From Beverwykella pulmonaria (Eukaryota; Ascomycota; Dothideomycetes; Pleosporales; Melanommataceae), in assembly GCA_001599595.1 (NCBI GenBank), contig BCHH01000001.1, positions 540,305 to 604,304 on the forward strand: 64,000 bases of DNA, written 5' to 3'. Within the stretch, counting starts at the first letter, position 1; each line of letters opens with the position of its first letter. The notes below the pieces were generated by a model that made no database searches, had not been told where the DNA came from, and saw only the letters and a list, made by a program, of their open reading frames with translations. The position numbers and the translations under genes are program-made. Shown here in pieces: positions 33,203 through 44,428 of the stretch.

Positions 33203-33954
33203 ATGTTCAGTGGGACGTCTCGACGTGTGATCTCGTACGCAAATTCTAGGCTCTCTCATGTTGTTAGAGATACCTATCGACGTGGCCATTCGGCCATTTC
33301 GACTCATACCAGCTTCCCAGCCACCTTACTGCGCGTTAATGCTGGTGCAACATTCAAGCAATTTCCGTTCGAGCGAGAGGCTCAGAGCGACCAACTGAGT
33401 ATTCATGACAACTTCGGATACCAAGGGAACGCCGATGTCTGGACAAATCACCTATGTAAATAGTTTGAGCCTCTATTCTACGCCGTTTACTAAATTTCGG
33501 GTGTAGATTTGGATAGGGCGTCGCTTATGCCAAATACATTCACAATGCAAGAGATTATCCGGTCGGCGGCTGATAATCACCTCGAAGATGAGGAAAATGG
33601 CGCGTCCGTCGAGCGTCCTTTCATTTTCACTATACCAAAAGGTGTGCACGGCCTTCTTTAGTGCCATATATGTTTACACAATACCTAGGGACCATCTTAC
33701 CGACAGCTCTTGTATTAGTCAGAGAAAACATCTCCCAGTTTTCCTTGCAGCCCTCTCTACCTACTTCCCCCAAAGGTATTCTCTCGACCTAGATTTTGCA
33801 TCATCTGCTTATTGTCCTTGTAGACCTGAACAATATCTTGGACGAGTTTTACTCGACATATGCAGACAAGCGGGATGTTTATGCATGGCTCATCGATCAC
33901 AAGTATGAGAACGCCATTACCGATGAGAACGAAAAAGAGTGGACAGCCAGATAA
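33203..33954 (+). CDS. Unrecognised four-exon protein with an Arg-rich N terminus
   Basis: Exons 33203-33455, 33507-33641, 33719-33775 and 33824-33954 give 191 residues. Introns are 51, 77 and 48 bases, all GT-AG; each junction is phase 1 and keeps the frame. The first intron has a TTTACTAAAT branch site. The N terminus is rich in Arg, Ser and His and poor in acidic residues (MFSGTSRRVISYANSRLSHV), like a mitochondrial presequence. The rest is soluble and acidic, with MPNTFTMQEIIRSAADNHLE and an ending NAITDENEKEWTAR. Four consistent junctions make a real gene likely. I do not recognise the family. Confidence 0.6.
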
Positions 33955-34782
33955 CATTACGGATCTGTCTATTTCGTGTATGTGCTGAACAGGTTCAGCC
34001 GGGCAAGGGTTTACATAGCTATACTAATCACTTAACAATACAATGCTCTCAACTCATCACACGCCTTATCCGCCTCTCGCCCAAATGACCACTTTACCAG
34101 CACTCCGAAAAAAACTCTCTAGATACACGTAGTAAAGCCCTTCCTCCCCTTCAAGTCCGTTGTCTTCATCCACCTGTTACTCAAAGTTTAATATGCCAAC
34201 ATACAAACTAATGAGTTTGAAGATGCTCTGGGCAGAGCAAGTCGATAAGTTGGTGAAGATCTTATGTCGAACTAGAATTGTGATATCCCAATCTCCGGTA
34301 GTCGAAGAGGAACCCGAAATATCGGATGAAAATGGGAGAGGGGTGGTGTTATTTGCGCATGGTTTCTTTGCACCTCATTGTGGTGGCGGCGGCGGCGGTG
34401 GCGGTGAAGGACCCACGTCCATGTCTGGAAAATGATGATGAATTGATGGTTGTGATGATCCTGTTGATTGGATTATACCGCCTTCTCTTGTAAAAATGCA
34501 TGAAAGTCCTGCAGCAAATAGTACTGAAGAATCGAATGTAAGCCAATGTAGCACGCTCAGAGTTGTTCCAGCCGTGACCCTAATACTTGACGCCTTTACT
34601 TGAGTGGCATCGGCTGTTCCATTCGTTGTTTTGCTAACAGATGTTGTTGACGCAAACGAGAATGTGACCGAAAGCCACAGTGTTGTGAACAAAGCTTGTC
34701 TTAGGAAATCCCTACACCTAGCGGTTGTATTGCCTATTGCCACCTTTTTGAAGTGCCGCTCAATTACATGACGAAGAAGAAG
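33955..34782. other. Region with a minus-strand frame ending in poly-Pro
   Basis: A 122-residue minus-strand frame (34743-34375) starts with a hydrophobic segment and ends in eight prolines encoded by a GGC/GGT repeat at about 34380-34406. It may be a small secreted or membrane protein, but nothing else supports it. Confidence 0.3.
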
Positions 34783-35833
34783 CTAATGGTGAACAAAATA
34801 CCAGCTCCAGCGATAAGACCAAGGATGACCTTCGATTGAAGTGCGAGCGGCATGCTTGGTGAGCGGTGGGAGTTCGGTACGTTGATAGATGGAAGTATAG
34901 AATCCGCGTTTTTCCCAGAGCTCTATTAGCAGGTCAGTTTTTCTAGTACTGAGTTGCAAACGCCTGTCCAGAGATTAGTAAGTTTGAACAAGATAGACGA
35001 GAGTATTTACTACCAAAGTGTCCTGAGCGTATTTCTGAAGTCGGAAAAGTAGCATCACCGTTACTTTACAACTTGACCAAGAAAATTTTGGAAACTCCAG
35101 GAGATTGTGATACGCATCCAGTAAGCGACAGCTAGACGGAATCAGCAGAAATCCCCTAAATAGAGCATGTGGCAACGTTACTGTAAAATATAAATGTGGA
35201 ATGTGGAAAGTGGAAGAAGGTACATCAAAAGGCGATAATCCACGTTTACTAGAAGATAGAAATTTAGTATATGTGCAGAGCCTAATATGAAAAACTTACG
35301 CATTTGTCGAGTGTTGCCCAGTCTGGCAGATGTGAAAGGCTAGAAAGCTAGAACGAATCGTGTCTGTAACTGAACATATGAAGTGATAACTGCGAGGTTG
35401 AACAAGTGAAGGTGAAGTGAGAACTGCGAGGATGAACAAGTGAATATGGACAGGCTGGTTAGGTGCCACCTCTTTCAACACCATTCGTAAAACACATACG
35501 CAAAATAGCTGACTGTCTCTCTGTAATACTTTCACTACCATGACTTCGAAATTCATTAGGTCTTTCAGGACCTTCCCCATAGAACTGTTCCGTGTGAACA
35601 ATAGACGCGCCATCAGGCTTCGAGAGTGGGCTCCAAAAAGAACAAGCTACGACATCGTCACCGAAGGCGGCTACGTAAGGGCCAAAGCCCTCAATCCCGC
35701 CACGTACAGCGGCAAGTGAGCCACCGTTCAAGGATATGAGCTCAAATTGACTTTGGATATAGCTCCCAATGGCGCCTCCATGCGACCCAACTCTCGGTTC
35801 ATGAGAAATTTGATCCAAAATTTCAAAGGACAA
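34783..35833 (-). CDS. Possible multi-exon gene, model unresolved
   Basis: Several exon-like pieces read on the minus strand. The first (to 35500) contains ISHEPRVGSHGGAIGSYIQS and YVAAFGDDVVACSFWSPLSK, and ends at a GTATGT donor. The second (35369-35300) contains TDTIRSSFLAFHICQTGQ and ends at a strong GTAAGT. A third open piece (34963-34783) contains LLIELWEKRGFYTSIYQRTE. I could not join the second to the third in phase, and no clear ATG opens the first. The family is not recognised. A 28-bp direct duplication (35383-35410 and 35417-35444) doubles a CTCGCAG acceptor inside the first intron. Confidence 0.33.
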
Positions 35834-37573
35834 GAGGTGGTGGTATACTCAATCCCTGCCGGTGAAGCCCTTTCTGCAGACCCCACAGCTCCAAAACCTA
35901 ACTTGAATAGGCACTCAATTGCCCGATGATCTACTCCTGGTACATGAAGATAAAGACCATTATTCTCTCCAGGCGGCCAGAGACATGCCTCTTCAGGGTA
36001 AGGTTCGATTGCTATGTTTGCATGAGTTTAGCTAACCAAGGTGATAACAGACCTGAACAACAAGATTACCAATTTTCTGGAAACTTATGGGAACGTCAGA
36101 GCAAAAGAAGCATGGCTCCAAGCTTATAAACCCAGTGCTTCCGCTAGTGGAACCCAGTAGGCTCAAGGGGGGTTCTAGCTCTGCGGGAGGTGGTGCATCA
36201 ACTGAATAGGTATGGGACAATGAGATACAGAAGTACAGATACTGGGATAGTAAGCAATGGGTCTTCCAGTAGAAGGGCAGGCGAACTGGTGTGGCATGGC
36301 AATTCTTTGTTTGGTTGAGGTCAATGTACTCTGGGGGATACATACTCCAGGTCGACGTCGTGGCTCATGTAGAAATAAAACTCCTCCCTCTTCTGCTGAG
36401 TGCCCAGAGTCACCGAACTCGTTCAATGAAGTACAGTAGCGAAGCCCTTCTGCAGACATGGATTTTGGTATTGACTATGAGGTAGTCGAATTCTCATAGT
36501 CGAAGGGACGAACAGTCTTGTTAGTCGGCCTCCAAGTTGCGAACCCGTCCCAATGCCGCCCGACTTCACTGTGGACGTTTCATCAACTCCAAAGAAGCGG
36601 AAACTCAAATAGCTCAAACGACAAGACGTCGATTGTCATTCTGATGCTTCTTCTAGAGGCGCCACAGAAAGCGTTCATAGTCTGCAATCCGGAAGCAAAG
36701 GAAAACGATTTGCTCCTCGCACAGACTTGCTCCGCGTCTCGAAGGGCGAGGCTAGCGACAGTGACAGCCATAGCGTCACTACCATCATTCCACTTCGATC
36801 AAATTACCTGTGGCTGGGATTAGAATGTTGAGATTTTTTCACAGACATGTCTTGATGAAGGAGAACGCGACTGTGGTCATGAAACACATGGCAGGGAAGG
36901 TGGAGAAGAAGTTCGTACAATCGAGGTATTTATTCATTGAAAATATTGGAGAACGGGAAGTGCGGTAGTATTGGAGAAGACCCAATTGTTCCCGGTAATA
37001 CTTCTCGCCCTATACATGATGATCATCCTCCATTTCCATTCTACAGTGATTACTGCTCGACGAAAATATCGCATCGCGTTTCGCAGCCGTTATGCTATGC
37101 CCGCCACTATATCCACCACACCCAACAAACGAGCCAACCACCACAGACTTCAGCTTGAAACATGACTCGTGCGCACGCTGACCAGTTTGTCACCCAGCTA
37201 CGTGGTAGATTGAACGGGCAAGGTAAACCGCTGGCAGTTTACCAAGAAGCGCCTTGGGGATCGAAGATGAATTAGATAGATCAGAGAGAATGTGAAATTA
37301 CTGTAGAGATTACTGTAGAAATTAGTTTATCCTATAAGATCTTCACGGAAATCACGTGAAGTCAAAGTATAGTATCGTTCGAGACCTAGTTAAATGATGT
37401 ATGTTGCTGATTTGACAGAACGCTCAGGTAGTATTACTTCCATTGGAAGCATGGCTGGCCGTTAGCTAAATGTTCGAAACCTAACCTCTCTTTATTCAGC
37501 CTCTGTGGAGTGCAACACCATGGGACTAGACTGTGTCATGCCCTTATCCTACGCTTTCAATATTCAACAGACA
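35834..37573. other. 1.7-kb stretch without a supportable gene
   Basis: A plus-strand frame near 36555-36830 reads as a hydrophilic protein with a KKRKLK basic patch, then an in-frame TAG. It may be another broken gene. Otherwise nothing recognised. Confidence 0.35.
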
Positions 37574-39397
37574 TTAGGCAATCTCGATATCTTCCTCTTT
37601 CAGGCCAAGCTTCTGTGCTACTTCAATACCCAATCCGTCTTCAAATCCATCAATAAAGCAGTCACCTGATATAAGGGTATATTGAGTTTTGTCCCGGACT
37701 TGTCGCTGCTTAGGTGCCAATGCGAGCAAAGCCCGCGCCCCATATACTGCGCAAACTACGGGTTTTTCTTTCAAATCCATGTATGGATAGTTGATCGCGA
37801 GGCACCCGCGGCCGGTCATAAAGGGTGTTCTCCAACCACCAGATATGCCCTGTCTCCTAGGTGTTGGCAATTGTCCATCGCGCCATAGATGAGAGCTAAC
37901 TGGCTCACGTTCCAGTGTCCTGTTTAGCTTTCGCCCTAGCGTCTCGGCTGTTGGTTGCTCTTCACCGAACAAGATAAAGTTTGCTTTGGGATCGTTCGGT
38001 ATATTGCCCAGCCAGTCCAAACTGACATTAGTACTTTCGCCATGAGTATGAAACACATCCTTGAAGGTGTCTATGATGAATCCTCTGAGGACTAGAATAT
38101 TTTTCATGTGTCGAAACATACGTATGTTTGAAGGGACCGGTGCTACAGCACACTGACGGGCTGGGTCCAAGTCCACATCCGGCGATGTCGTGAAATCCAT
38201 TCTGCGATGTTCGTCCCACTTTCCAACCCACGATGAAGGACTTTGTACCAGATAGTCTTCGTTCCAAGCTCTCCATGGTGATTGACCACGCTCATTCCTT
38301 AGTTGGGCGATAACGTCCAAGTTTCTCTCTGTTTCCATACACCATATTGCGAATCGCTGATACACCTGAAAAGACGTCTGGCGATAATTGATCTGTAGGG
38401 ATGCTGATGATGTTGAAGGGTGGTTATGAACAAACAAGCCCATGATTCCATAAATCATATCTGCAGCCAAAGAAGCTTTCTGATTTCGGCATAGATGCAC
38501 CACTTCTGAGGGCGCGAGACGAAACGTGTGATCTTGCCAGCTGGCTCTTAGGCGATGAATAAGCCGTAGCATAGAAATTGTGTGGTGGGTTGCAGTGCCA
38601 TAGTCTTTGAGCAAACCTGATGTGCAACATTTATCCAAAGTTTCCTTTAGGGCTCGTTCCATACAATAGCCTGATAAAAATCTCAAAGTTGCGGAACATA
38701 GAGAATCCCATGTAATTCGTTCATTTTCGATATAGAACAAAAGGTCTTTTGCAACAACTGCCTCTTGAATAACCCACATGCGCTGGAACCATTCGCTTTT
38801 AGCAATTCGGTGAAAGGGTGTATCCCACTTCAAGCTTGGATGATCTTGTCGAAATGCCGAATCCAAGGGGCATGTTGGCATTTCATTGTCTTGATTCATC
38901 ATTTTCTCATCAAGCCACTGACAGGCTATGATTAGATTGGCTGCAGAGACCTGCTCCGGAGGTTTCAGCCAAATAACAACCTCTTTCGCCTTCTCATATA
39001 TCTTCTTCATGATCTCAAGCTGGGAGGCTTTTTCGTCTGCATCAGTTTGATTGATGCAAACAGCGTCTATCCAAACAATAATATGCCGTTTTGGTTCTCG
39101 TAAATCTTGTACTATGTGTGCCACGTTGGATGTAATTGGCAAATCGTGGTCATCAATGAGGAGTATCTCAGATGGCGCCTGACTCTCCCATGTATAGGAC
39201 ACAGCAGTCCAAAATGGCTTTTGGTCTTCAGTGAAGTCCAATGTCTGGTTGACAAATACTCCCGAGAGAGGGTCTTGTGGTAGTCCAGCAAAGACTACCA
39301 GTAGCCTAATAACCGGTTGTCGCGTAGTGGAAAAGATTGGAAAGTAGGAATAATGCACTCTAGCTTCAGCTGCGTTGTCACAGCTTAGAGTTGTCAT
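37574..39397 (-). CDS. HET-domain protein, intact
   Basis: A single exon of 607 residues from a true ATG. The HET domain covers about residues 60-230. It has the three usual blocks: AVSYTW at 65-70, then VWIDAVCINQTD and EKASQLEIMKKIY, then a WFQRMWVIQEA segment. The long C-terminal half resembles other large HET proteins (RDKTQYTLISGDCFIDGFEDG near the end), a region whose role is not known. HET proteins mediate vegetative incompatibility and related cell-death responses in filamentous ascomycetes. This copy has no stop or frameshift, unlike the HET gene at 60.8-63 kb. Confidence 0.9.
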   Translation of the reverse strand: MTTLSCDNAAEARVHYSYFPIFSTTRQPVIRLLVVFAGLPQDPLSGVFVNQTLDFTEDQKPFWTAVSYTWESQAPSEILLIDDHDLPITSNVAHIVQDLREPKRHIIVWIDAVCINQTDADEKASQLEIMKKIYEKAKEVVIWLKPPEQVSAANLIIACQWLDEKMMNQDNEMPTCPLDSAFRQDHPSLKWDTPFHRIAKSEWFQRMWVIQEAVVAKDLLFYIENERITWDSLCSATLRFLSGYCMERALKETLDKCCTSGLLKDYGTATHHTISMLRLIHRLRASWQDHTFRLAPSEVVHLCRNQKASLAADMIYGIMGLFVHNHPSTSSASLQINYRQTSFQVYQRFAIWCMETERNLDVIAQLRNERGQSPWRAWNEDYLVQSPSSWVGKWDEHRRMDFTTSPDVDLDPARQCAVAPVPSNIRMFRHMKNILVLRGFIIDTFKDVFHTHGESTNVSLDWLGNIPNDPKANFILFGEEQPTAETLGRKLNRTLEREPVSSHLWRDGQLPTPRRQGISGGWRTPFMTGRGCLAINYPYMDLKEKPVVCAVYGARALLALAPKQRQVRDKTQYTLISGDCFIDGFEDGLGIEVAQKLGLKEEDIEIA

Positions 39398-40818
39398 AAT
39401 GTTACTAGCGAAATATGCAGACTTTTGACAAAAGTATCAAGTTAAGATTATAATCGAGGGTTCCTTTGTCGAGGCGACAAAACGAGGGGTTAAAATCTCT
39501 TATCTTATTTAGTGGTGTGACCGACCTGCGTGGTACGCACTGGTTTCCTGGTCGCATGACTGCGCATGGACCTTCGGTACATTCTCCTTGACCACGTTGG
39601 ATCCGTCACAACACTGGCTAACCTGCAAGCCTGGTCCTAGCTGTTGGATGTAGGAACACTATTATGATAAATTAACGTACTCGGGTGGTGTTGCCGACAT
39701 CTTCCTGCTCCTGGTCAGCCAGGCCGGCAAGCACTTCTCAGAGAGAAATCTATTTCAAAGGTATGCCGGGACACGGAAACGTTGGTGAGAACGTGTTTTG
39801 TTCAAAACCTTGAACTTTGTGAGAAAGCCGGGCTCAGTGTCCACGGTGACATGTGCGATTCTTGTAGAGGAGCACGTCGAAGGAGTGATCGATGGGGTGT
39901 TGGTGGAAGTTGGTTGCCGTTGGAAGCAAAAGTAAAAGTGGTCAATTTTTACGTCGGCTGGTCCGTTGGTGTGTGCCAATTTCTCATTCCAATTTTCTGC
40001 AAAGTTCTACGACGCTGGTTGTTATGATTGTGGTGCTAGTCATCATCAAGAATAAGACATTAATCATCGCGCAGGTCTTCTTTTACAAAATACCTAGACC
40101 ACAACCAATCTATTCCCTTCCCAAGCTATCCCAACTGTATGATTGTCCCTCATTAGCTTCACTCCACACCAAGCCCCTTCCTCTCACCACTTACTAGGCA
40201 AAAGTTCATTAACCGCCCTCTGCATACTCCTCGCCAAATGATTCAAAGTGCCCACAATATCAATTCTATAAGTATGAGTACCTAGATTTTGGCACCAAAG
40301 TCTTGCCTCATTCAAGAATATAAACTTGTCGACGGAGCCTGCCACGGGGTAGACGGCAATTTAGGCGATGGCCTCGGTGCCCTTGGGATACAACAGTACT
40401 CCGAAATGGTAACCATTGAGGTGTTACGAGCAGTAGAGAAGTTGCACCTGCGCTGCGGGAAAAGTTAGGCTGTGTGCAGAGAAGGAGCTGGAGAAGGAGG
40501 GGCATACAGATTACGCGCTCTTGGGGAGCATTGATTGCTAGGGACTCTGCGGTGGAGATGAAGTTTATGGCTCTCGCTATTACTAGTGGGATCAGAAGAG
40601 GAGGCGCGGGGCGTTGTATCCGACGTGAGAAGTGGTGTGGTGTGCATCATGAACGTATTCCGTAGAGGTCAATAGGGGCCAACTAAGAACACGAGACTAT
40701 CGAACGAATCTCTTAAAACAAGGAAAGCACGGCATCTGCATTGGGGAGGAGTCCAAGAAGGGGTGGGAATATCAAGGCACTCCATAAATTGCGACTTAAT
40801 AGTGTGCGCTCTGATATA
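39398..40818. other. 1.4-kb gene-poor stretch
   Basis: It lies between the HET gene start and the 3' end of the glycine cleavage gene. Short frames only; nothing recognised. Confidence 0.45.
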
Positions 40819-42245
40819 TCACTTGCTCACCGGAGCCTTGAAATACTTGCTTGGAATGAAGGGCATCTTCGTCACTGTGGCCTTCCTTCTCTTCCCTCTG
40901 ATGACGACATCCACCTCGGTCCCGCTCTTGTGCAGGCCATCCTTGATGTAGCCCATGGCGATGTTTTTCTTCACAGATGGTGATGGGCACCCAGAAGTGA
41001 TGGTCCCAATTTGCTCTCCTGCTTCTGTAACTACTTGCGCTCCCTCCCGAGCGGGCGCACCTTCGACAATGAATCCCACGCGCCGACGCCCAACTCCGCC
41101 GCCTTCGGACTTCTTCTTCAGTTGTTGCAGAATGACCGAGTCACCGTGGAAACCGCCGTTCGCGCGTCGCTCCTTGCCGATAATCCAGGACAAGGCGCCC
41201 TCGACAGGTGTTGTGGTTTCGTCGAGGTCATGGCCATAGAGACACATGCCGGCTTCTAGGCGTAAGGTGTCTCTTGCTCCCAGACCAGCTAAGCGCAATT
41301 CGTCCTTGGCAGAGTCCAGGAGGAATTGGGTAATTGCTTCTGTGGCGTAGGGTGGGATGCTAATCTCGAAGCCGTCTTCGCCGGTGTAGCCACCCCTGCT
41401 AACTAACACTTCTGCGTCTGTGTCTTTGATCTTTGCGTGCATAGACTGACCGAAGTACAAGCTCTTGAGTGCCTGCGCAGCTTTCGGGTCCAGGGCTCGT
41501 GTCAGGATCTCTGCAGCCAAGGGGCCTTGGAGTGCGATCAGTCCTTGGTTTTCCAGCGTCTTCCACTCTACTTCTGGGTTCGTGGAGTCCTCTTTCCACG
41601 CCTCCAGTTCGTATTCTAGGTATGCTCTGTCTTCTGCTCGCCGCCCGGCGTTGGTAACAACGTAAAACTTGTCGGGGAGGCGTGTGATGACGGTGTCGTC
41701 GATGATGCCGCCGGTTTCGCGGCGCAGGAGGGCTGAGAGTGTAGAGCTGTAGGTTGGTAGAGACGCGATCGAGGAGGGAGTGATGAGCTGGAGGAAGGCT
41801 TCCGCACCAGGGCCGGAGAACTCGTGCTGGACCCTGCAGAAATGGTCAATCTTAAGAAAGCTTACCCAAGAACCTGGCATTGAACGCACATGTGCCCGAC
41901 ATCGAACAAACTCGCTTTTTCCCGGGTCCAGTTGTGGGAATCGACAATGCTCAAATCGCTGTACTGCACAGGCATGGAATATCCACCAAAGGGGACAAAC
42001 TTGGCGCCATATTTGCTGTGGAGATCGTAGAGACCCGTCCTGGCGACACTTTCGGTCTTGGAGTCAGACGAAGAATTGCGGATGAGAGGTTGTGTTCTCG
42101 GCGTGAGCTTGCGGGGTCGCGCAGCTCGAATACACAGCATTCGAGCCGGGGACTGGAGGTTGGAAGCACATCTGGCTCGCATACAAGAGGCTCCAAGGCC
42201 ATTGAGGCCTGGGCGCAGCACAGAGACTGCTCTTTTTGCGGCCAT
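40819..42245 (-). CDS. GCV1: Glycine cleavage system T protein (aminomethyltransferase), mitochondrial
   Basis: Exons 42245-41890 and 41833-40819 give 456 residues; the 56-base intron splits the Met codon of LFDVGHM. The enzyme transfers the methylene carbon of glycine, held on lipoylated H protein, to tetrahydrofolate and releases ammonia in the mitochondrial matrix. Residues 1 to about 60 are Arg/Ser-rich, as in a matrix presequence. The folate-binding fold follows: [61 protein letters not shown], and the C-terminal [17 protein letters not shown]. Length matches the family. It is divergent from the V-ATPase gene, with start codons only 224 bases apart. Confidence 0.95.
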
Positions 42246-42469
42246 TGTGGTGTATGAAGGAGGGAGAGTCGAACGCGGATAGCAACGGTATCGTATCGAT
42301 GGTCGGTGACGGCAGCGGCACCGCTACGCTCCGACCGTCCTGCGGCCTGTGCGTGAGCTTGACACGCCCACCACCACAGCTTACCACTCTCCACCACCAA
42401 GTCGCTCTCCCCCGCCCGCCGTCGCTCCCTGCAAACGCGAGCCCCCGCTCTCTCCGCGCCGCCGCAGCC
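42246..42469. promoter_or_regulatory. Shared divergent promoter of GCV1 and VMA5
   Basis: Only 224 bases separate the two start codons, so both housekeeping promoters must lie here or overlap the 5' ends. No clear TATA box is visible. Confidence 0.6.
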
Positions 42470-43883
42470 ATGTCCAAAAGCACAAAGTACCTCCTGGTCT
42501 CCCTGCCCACGTCCATCTCGCCGTCCGGCCACCCCGACGAGGCCCTCACAGCCCTGCGCTCCACCATCTCGACCGATTGCGGCACCACCTACCCGTTCCC
42601 GATCCCGACCTTCAAGATTGGAACCCTCGATGCGCTGGTCCAGCAGGCAGACGACCTGGCGAAGCTCGAATCGGCGTGCGAGGGCGTCGTGCACAAGGTG
42701 GGCGATAGCTTAAAGAGCATCTTTGATGGAGACGAAGAGAAGACGCAGCAGAACAAGACCATCAATGATAGTACGCAGAAAGCGTCCAATGGCAGAACAA
42801 GTGTCCTCCACGAAGCTGACACCCGTGCTAGAGCCCGTCGACCAGTACCTGCGGACTTTCCAGTGGAACAAGGTCAAGTACCGCGCAGACAAAACCATTG
42901 CCGATCTGATCGACTCGCTGCAGAAGGTGCGACAAGCTTCCCCAAGCTCCTGGGCGCAGACGTTGACGGGTATCACAGGAGATCCAAAGCATCGACAATG
43001 ATGTCAAGGCAAAGTTCAGCCAGTACAACCAGTCCAAGACCAACCTGCAAGCCTCGCAGCGGAGACAGACGTATGCGAATTTCTTTTTCCCCGTATCATG
43101 AACCTTCCTCCCTGGAATGCTGACTCATTCTCCAGAGGCAACCTTTCCACCAAATCCCTCACCGCAATCGTAAACCCCAAATCGCTGATCCAAGACTCCG
43201 AATACCTCGATACCCACTTCATCGCTGTCCCCAAAACCGTCGTCAAAGATTTCTACAAAACCTACGAAACCCTCTCTCCCATGGTCGTCCCTCGCTCAGC
43301 AACCCAGGTCGCCTCTGACGACGAGTTTGCGCTCCTCTCTGTGGTAGTCTTCAAGAAGCACTCGGCCGAATTTGTACACAAGTGCCGAGAGAAGCGGTGG
43401 ACGCCTCGTGAATACAAGTACAAGGAGGGCGGGAAAGAGGAGGAGGCCAAGGAGGTGGACAAGCTGGAGAAGGACACGGCCAAGCTCTGGGGGGATGCCG
43501 TACTGCTCGGAAGAACGGGATACAGCGAAAGTGCTATGGTCTGGATCCATGTGCTGGCCCTGAGGGTTTTCGTCGAGACGGTCCTGCGGTACGGGCTGCC
43601 GCTTGCCTTTGTGTGCGGGTTGGTGCAGGTAAGAGACGTTGCATTCGTCACCACGGATAACTATATATACTCACAATGCTAGACAACTTCGAAACTGGCG
43701 AAGAAAGCCAAGGCGAACCTCGACGCTAATTATTCATACCTCGGCGGCAATGCCTTCGGCAGAGACAGCAAGGGCCGCATCAAGAAGGACGACCAAGCCA
43801 CATCCAACGATCTACAGGCAGCAGGACATTTGGGCGACGAGGAATACTCCGCATATGTATACTATGAGTTCGAGATTGTATAG
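42470..43883 (+). CDS. VMA5: V-type proton ATPase subunit C
   Basis: Five exons (42470-42770, 42832-42926, 42979-43070, 43136-43628, 43683-43883) give 393 residues, close to the yeast length; introns are 52-65 bases. Subunit C belongs to the peripheral V1 sector and bridges it to the stalks, governing reversible disassembly of the vacuolar pump. Recognisable segments are YLLVSLPTSI at the start, KPVDQYLRTFQWNKVKYR across the first junction, LVQQADDLAKLE in exon 1, and a conserved end (SYLGGNAFGRDSKGR, then a short YVYYEFEIV tail). The ATG at 42470 starts MSKSTKYLLVSLP, as expected. Confidence 0.96.
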
Positions 43884-44428
43884 TGCAGCATTGGGCCGTT
43901 TTGGGAGTTGGTCCCCAGAAGCGGGTGGGCTAATGCGTGTAGAATGGCTGAGTGGATCTATTATACCTTTCTATGTTTATTGTTTCTCGCATCTTCGCAT
44001 GTTTTTCAATTGATCTTGTCGCCAACAACAGTCATTGTAGTCAGTGTTGTGCGATAAACAGCTGACTCAGCGTACACTTCAAGGTTCTTGAACCAGGGTC
44101 CACAATGCGCGCTGCCTCACGACCCACTGCTTGTTCATGGCTCGTTCATCTCCTGCCTGCTCCCACGTCCGAGGAGAATCGCAGGGGAGATATGCAAATT
44201 ATAAGAGGATTAACTCTACTCCGCTGGATACTACCTTTTACAGCCTCCTAGGAAAGCCCCCTACTCCCCACCAGGCCAGCAACATAACCTCCACGAACAA
44301 ATGAGTCATCACAAGGGTTATAGTTCGTGCGTCGGGTGGGCTTCGCGTTAGATGAAAGATGAAAACAATTCTATCTACAGTGCCCGGTTCCCGGTTCTTC
44401 GTCGCACCTCAATCACTCGATCCAAAGC
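43884..44428. other. Convergent 3' intergenic region
   Basis: Between the ends of VMA5 (plus) and the fatty-acid transporter gene (minus). Nothing else recognised. Confidence 0.5.

Noticed and set aside
34764..34853. 29-codon minus-strand frame that reads as a single transmembrane helix
   Set aside because: It overlaps a longer open exon-like frame (34963-34783) on the same strand in another phase, so it is probably a shadow.
36555..36835. Hydrophilic plus-strand frame with a KKRKLK patch
   Set aside because: It has an in-frame TAG and no clear start or splice partners; too little to call a gene.
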